Of a stretch of 48,842 nt of DNA, positions 46,401 through 48,842 are shown one piece after another. The translations under genes were made by a program, and so were the position numbers. The first letter of the stretch is position 1; each line of letters begins with the position of its first letter. The stretch spans positions 1-48,842 of the forward strand of contig NZ_JACWCT010000117.1 in NCBI RefSeq assembly GCF_016613415.1, in the 5' to 3' direction. The DNA is from Methylobacterium ajmalii (GTDB lineage: Bacteria > Pseudomonadota > Alphaproteobacteria > Rhizobiales > Beijerinckiaceae). Below the pieces are notes generated by a model. The model worked only from the letters and a program-made list of their open reading frames with translations, was not told the origin of the DNA and made no database searches.

Positions 46401-48842
46401 GCGTCGCCGCCGCTGCGGATCGTGGAGGCGAGCACGTCGATGCGCTCCTGGACCCGCCGGGCCAGCACGTCGCCGGCACCGGTCAACTCGGCGAGCGCCC
46501 GCTGGCGCCCGTCGATCAGGCGCACGAGGTTGCCGCCGCCCTGCTCGATCGTGCCGGCGATCGCCGCCTCGCGCTCGGAGAGCAGGGCCGCCAGGGCTTC
46601 GACGCGCTCGCCGAGCGTCCGGGCGAAGGCGTCGCGGTGCCCGTCGAGGGCGTCGCCGAGGCTGGCCTCGCGCTCGGCCAGCAGGCCGGCGACGGCCCGG
46701 GTGCCGCGGGACACGGCGTCCTCCAGAGTCTCGACGCGGGAGTCGAGGAGGCCGGCGACCTCCTCGCCCCGGGCGGCGATCGTGCCGGCCAGGGTCTCGC
46801 CGCGGCGCTCCAGGCTGGTCTCGACGGCCTGGGCGCGCATCTCGATCAGCGCGTCGAGGTCGGCGAGTGCCGCGTCGACCCGCCCCGAGAGGTGGGTGCC
46901 GCCGGCCTCGGCCGCCGCCGCGAAGGCGTGGGTGCGGGCGTCGATGAGCCCGGCCAGCGCCTGGGCCCGGGCCTCCACCGCCTCGGCGAAGGCCGCGCCG
47001 CGGCTCTCGACCAGGTGGTCGAGGGCGGCGAGGCGGTCGTCGAACAGGCTGGAGAGGGCATGGGTGCGGGAATCGAGGGTGCCGACCGCCCGGCCGACCC
47101 GCTCCTCGAGGGTCGAGGCCAGGCTGTCGCCCCCCTCAGCGAGCACGCCGCGCAGGGTGCCGACCCGGTCGTCGAGCAGGCCGCGCACGGCGACGGCCCG
47201 CTCCTCGAGCGCGTCGTGCAAGGCGCGGATCCGGTCGTCGAGCCCGGCCTGCAGCGCCTCGGAGCCGCCGTCCAGCAGGCTGCGCATCGTCGCGGCCTGC
47301 TCGTCGATGAGGTGGCCGAGCGCCCGCAGCCGCTCGCCGAACAGGCGATCGACCACGGCCTCGCGCTCGTCGAGGAGTGTCGCCAGCGCGGTCGAGCGGT
47401 CGCCGAGCGCCGTCTCGAGGCGGCCGGAGCCCTCCGCGAGCACCCGGTCGGCCTCCTCCACGGTGCCCTGCAGGGCGGCCAGCACGGTCTCGCCGCGCTT
47501 GCCGATGAGGTCGGAGAGGGCGAGGCCGCCGCGGTCGAACAGCCGCGCCAGCTCGGTCATGCGGTTGGCCAGCGTGCCGAACATCGCCCGGCCGCGCTCG
47601 TCGATCTCCTGGGACATCGCGGCGATGCGCTCGTCGACGAGGGCCGCCAGGGTCTCGGTGCGGCCGTCGAAGGCGGCGCGGATCGCGTCGGCCTGGGTCG
47701 CGAGGTCGCGGCTCGCCTCGCCGCTGTGGCTTTCCACGAAGGTGACGAGCTCGCGGGTGCGGGCGCCGAGTTCCTGATCGAGGCCGCGGGTGCGGGCCTC
47801 GATCAACCGCAGGGCCTCCTCGGCCTTCACGCCGAAGGTCTCGTCGACGATCCGGCCGCGCTCGTCGAGGGTCTGGGCCAGGCCCTCGAGGCGGGCGATG
47901 ACGCGGTCGTCGAAGCGGGCGGCGCCGGCATCGAGCGAGCGGGTCAGCTCCTCGGTGCGGCGGCCGAGCTCGTCGCCGATCTCGTCGACGCGGGCGGTCA
48001 GGGCGTCGCTCATCGCCTGGCTGCGGGCCGTGATGGCGCGCGCCAGTTCGTCGGCGCGGCCGTCAAGCGCCTGGGCGACCTCGCGGCCGCCCTCGGCCAT
48101 CACCCGCGCCATCTCGCCGGCCCGCACGATCAGGGCCTCGTTCAGCGCCGTCGCGCGGGCGCCGATATGCTGGTCGACATGCGCCACCATGGTGCTGAAG
48201 GTCGCGCCGATCTCGGCGGTGCGCTTGGCCGAGCGGTCCTCGAGCGCGCCGAGTTGGGCCTCGACGGCCTCCCGGGCCTCGCGGGTACGCTCCGCGATGG
48301 TCTCGGCGACGGCGCGGCCCTGGACCGTGATGAGGCGGTCCATCTCCTCCAGCCGCCCGGCGACGCTCTGCGTGAGGTCGTGGGTGTCGCGGGAGATGCG
48401 GTCGGCCAGGATGTCGCCGCGGGCGATCGCGTCCTGGAGCGCCGCGAGGCGGTTCGTCAGCACCTCGTCGACGGCGCGGCCGCCGGTCTCGGCGGCGCTC
48501 GCCAGCGCGGTACCGGTCGTCTCCAGCGCCTCGTTGACGCGCGCGCCCTGGCTCGCCACCGCCACGACGATGTCGCGGCCGGCCGCGGTCAGGCGGGTCT
48601 GCGCCTCGTCGGCGTGCAGGTCGATCATGTCGGTCAGCGCGCGGCTGTGGCCGTCGAAGGCCGCACCGACCTCGGCGAGGCGGGTGTCGAGGTCGCCCGC
48701 CGCGCTCTCGGCGGCGAGCGCCAGCGCCGCCGACACGTCCTCGGCCTGGCGCGTCAGGTGCTCGACAGCGGCGCGCAGGGTCGCCCCGGTGGCGTCGGTG
48801 CGCTCCGCGACGAGGCGGCCGGCCTCGTCCGCCGCCGCGGCG
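43463..48842 (-). CDS. Giant hendecad-repeat protein, probable growth-pole-ring (GPR/RgsE-like) homologue (N terminus cut)
   Basis: The frame is open to the right edge (the codon at 48736 is an internal GTG), so at least 1,790 residues are visible and the start lies outside. From the edge to about 45480, roughly 1,100 residues consist of consecutive 11-residue repeats of the type xxxLxxxLDER (for example TAALTAALDER, VANLHGVMDER, SAALAAAVQER), an apolipoprotein-like helical pattern. Then come less regular helices (to about 44340), a Pro/Ala/Lys-rich linker (about 44330-43980), a short WLSDLLSRASLDDDED segment and a conserved C-terminal domain of about 115 residues (SISSNIARMIEHPAAVDLWE, then RYRRGETNLFTRRLY ... 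GKVYTMLAHASGRFEG). Size, repeats and C terminus fit the GPR protein of Agrobacterium and RgsE of Sinorhizobium, which form a ring at the growing pole; this is from memory of the family. Older annotation calls such genes kinesin-like or apolipoprotein-like. Confidence 0.75.
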   Translation of the reverse strand, partial: AAAADEAGRLVAERTDATGATLRAAVEHLTRQAEDVSAALALAAESAAGDLDTRLAEVGAAFDGHSRALTDMIDLHADEAQTRLTAAGRDIVVAVASQGARVNEALETTGTALASAAETGGRAVDEVLTNRLAALQDAIARGDILADRISRDTHDLTQSVAGRLEEMDRLITVQGRAVAETIAERTREAREAVEAQLGALEDRSAKRTAEIGATFSTMVAHVDQHIGARATALNEALIVRAGEMARVMAEGGREVAQALDGRADELARAITARSQAMSDALTARVDEIGDELGRRTEELTRSLDAGAARFDDRVIARLEGLAQTLDERGRIVDETFGVKAEEALRLIEARTRGLDQELGARTRELVTFVESHSGEASRDLATQADAIRAAFDGRTETLAALVDERIAAMSQEIDERGRAMFGTLANRMTELARLFDRGGLALSDLIGKRGETVLAALQGTVEEADRVLAEGSGRLETALGDRSTALATLLDEREAVVDRLFGERLRALGHLIDEQAATMRSLLDGGSEALQAGLDDRIRALHDALEERAVAVRGLLDDRVGTLRGVLAEGGDSLASTLEERVGRAVGTLDSRTHALSSLFDDRLAALDHLVESRGAAFAEAVEARAQALAGLIDARTHAFAAAAEAGGTHLSGRVDAALADLDALIEMRAQAVETSLERRGETLAGTIAARGEEVAGLLDSRVETLEDAVSRGTRAVAGLLAEREASLGDALDGHRDAFARTLGERVEALAALLSEREAAIAGTIEQGGGNLVRLIDGRQRALAELTGAGDVLARRVQERIDVLASTIRSGGDALAGLLDSRNADLAETFDGRGAALTALLDDRVAELSSALERSRAALDAVLGGQVEALSRQLEAGGEAVSDRLQNGLALLGGTVDERAHAFGALVDAKAAELAALMQARTEALSGSVDERSAAFTARIDGRMRAFAALVASRGEALADAFDDRSDAYAALVDARTAALTAALDERVANLHGVMDERSAALAAAVQERAAALAAAMDERSAQLGSGFDRRAAAFATLIDQRGTTLTRALAETAKELSEAIDGRGGELNRDLAERVEALRQIVDERGGALGQRLEATTASLHRTIDQRGNALVAALAASGETVDGLDRQVAQLRGLVEGPGSELVSVLAERSEALERAVTEGMGGAAVLLAERAEALAALSREAAETLRRSADEGAARAVEALNRVNQRLGGELGGLVGRIEAASGALQELIGRSDESFSAIEGGLSGRVQEIQAALSEIAAETAKASDRVAEQVGALQGAATGALRQAAGLAATLDARGKALTETARQHIGDLTAATGALEGAEGRVSAALGERRAEIDTLLGSIDARSAALAAATEGVGARVEATLKTIEARTQALGREIETGARQAGSAVTEAFERLRAGTGQEGERAAETVRQAVAGASGEMRTAFGDAAERFQGTVESMRAMAGEIRQTLEEIRGDLQRGVTSIPQEAQDATGEMRRVVAEQIKALNELSALVQRSPRSVDVTQPRVAEAGRSASAAAPAVSAPKPAAPVAAAPRPQPTVAKAPVQAATPAAEASAQAPAQAPKPAAPPAKAQAPAVKPPVATARSSADAGKAPAGQNRPAAPQAAARTGGDAQGRNGSGGWLSDLLSRASLDDDEDVPPLARSGDKAGEKGKGSAIGSAATAKAGGSADDAGAAAIDSISSNIARMIEHPAAVDLWERYRRGETNLFTRRLYTAEGQRTFDEIHRRYRAEPDFRRTVDHYVREFERLLGEVSRTDQDPRRANAYLTSESGKVYTMLAHASGRFEGA

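Noticed and set aside
44001..47777. Two long plus-strand frames opposite the giant protein
   Set aside because: They are Arg/Ser/Ala-rich shadows produced by the 33-base repeat on the other strand, with no motif or start signal.
43463..48736. Regular 33-base periodicity that might be taken for a CRISPR or minisatellite array
   Set aside because: The period is three times 11 codons, the units are diverged at the DNA level and lie in one open frame, so it is protein repeat structure.

Overview
The window looks like a chromosomal core region of a high-GC alphaproteobacterium of the order Hyphomicrobiales (Rhizobiales), most likely Methylobacterium or a close relative. This rests on the strongly GC-biased coding, the housekeeping gene order (serS-surE-pcm; SPOR-nagZ-scpA-scpB-tatABC; yajC-secD-secF), an acdS gene with a divergent Lrp-type regulator, and a giant repeat protein resembling the rhizobial growth-pole-ring family. 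Species cannot be told from this. No tRNA, rRNA, CRISPR array, insertion sequence or prophage gene was seen.

Layout. 1-3201 (minus): serS, surE and pcm overlap by a few bases, followed by the start of a lipoprotein gene cut by the left edge. 3624-11741 (plus): argS, a SPOR-domain envelope protein, nagZ, scpA, scpB, then tatA, tatB, tatC. 11806-12681 (minus): a DUF815 AAA+ ATPase. 12895-17234 (plus): yajC, secD, secF, an Mth938-domain (NDUFAF3-like) protein and a squalene/phytoene-synthase-fold protein lacking the usual aspartate motifs (NDUFAF6-like), a possible link between membrane insertion and respiratory complex I assembly. 17457-26629 (minus): trmFO, a 49-residue DUF1127 protein, a PAP2-type membrane phosphatase beside an AT-rich island, an HtrA-like protein that has lost its catalytic triad, an outer-membrane beta-barrel protein and uvrA.

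26847-28489: an Lrp/AsnC regulator divergent from acdS (ACC deaminase). 28798-29664 (minus): a GH25 lysozyme-like lipoprotein. 29861-30304: a DUF488 protein. 30340-32321 (minus): a calcineurin-like phosphoesterase translationally coupled to a GT4 glycosyltransferase. 32584-36016 (plus): an EamA exporter, thiE, thiD and an XRE-cupin regulator. 36234-40245 (minus): a complete inner-membrane Mla/MCE-type lipid transporter (STAS-MlaE fusion, ATPase, MlaD, PqiC-like lipoprotein). 40313-41479 (minus): an MFS transporter. 41634-43089 (plus): a CheZ-like protein and a DUF1489 protein. 43463 to the right edge (minus): a giant protein with about one hundred 11-residue repeats, incomplete at its N terminus.

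Two features recur. Adjacent genes often overlap through GTGA or TGATG junctions, suggesting translational coupling. Convergent gene pairs often have palindromic DNA between them, including two copies of one related roughly 140-base element. Most of the window is conserved housekeeping. The least ordinary parts are the SecDF/NDUFAF-like cluster, the protease-dead HtrA homologue, the hendecad giant and the AT-rich island.
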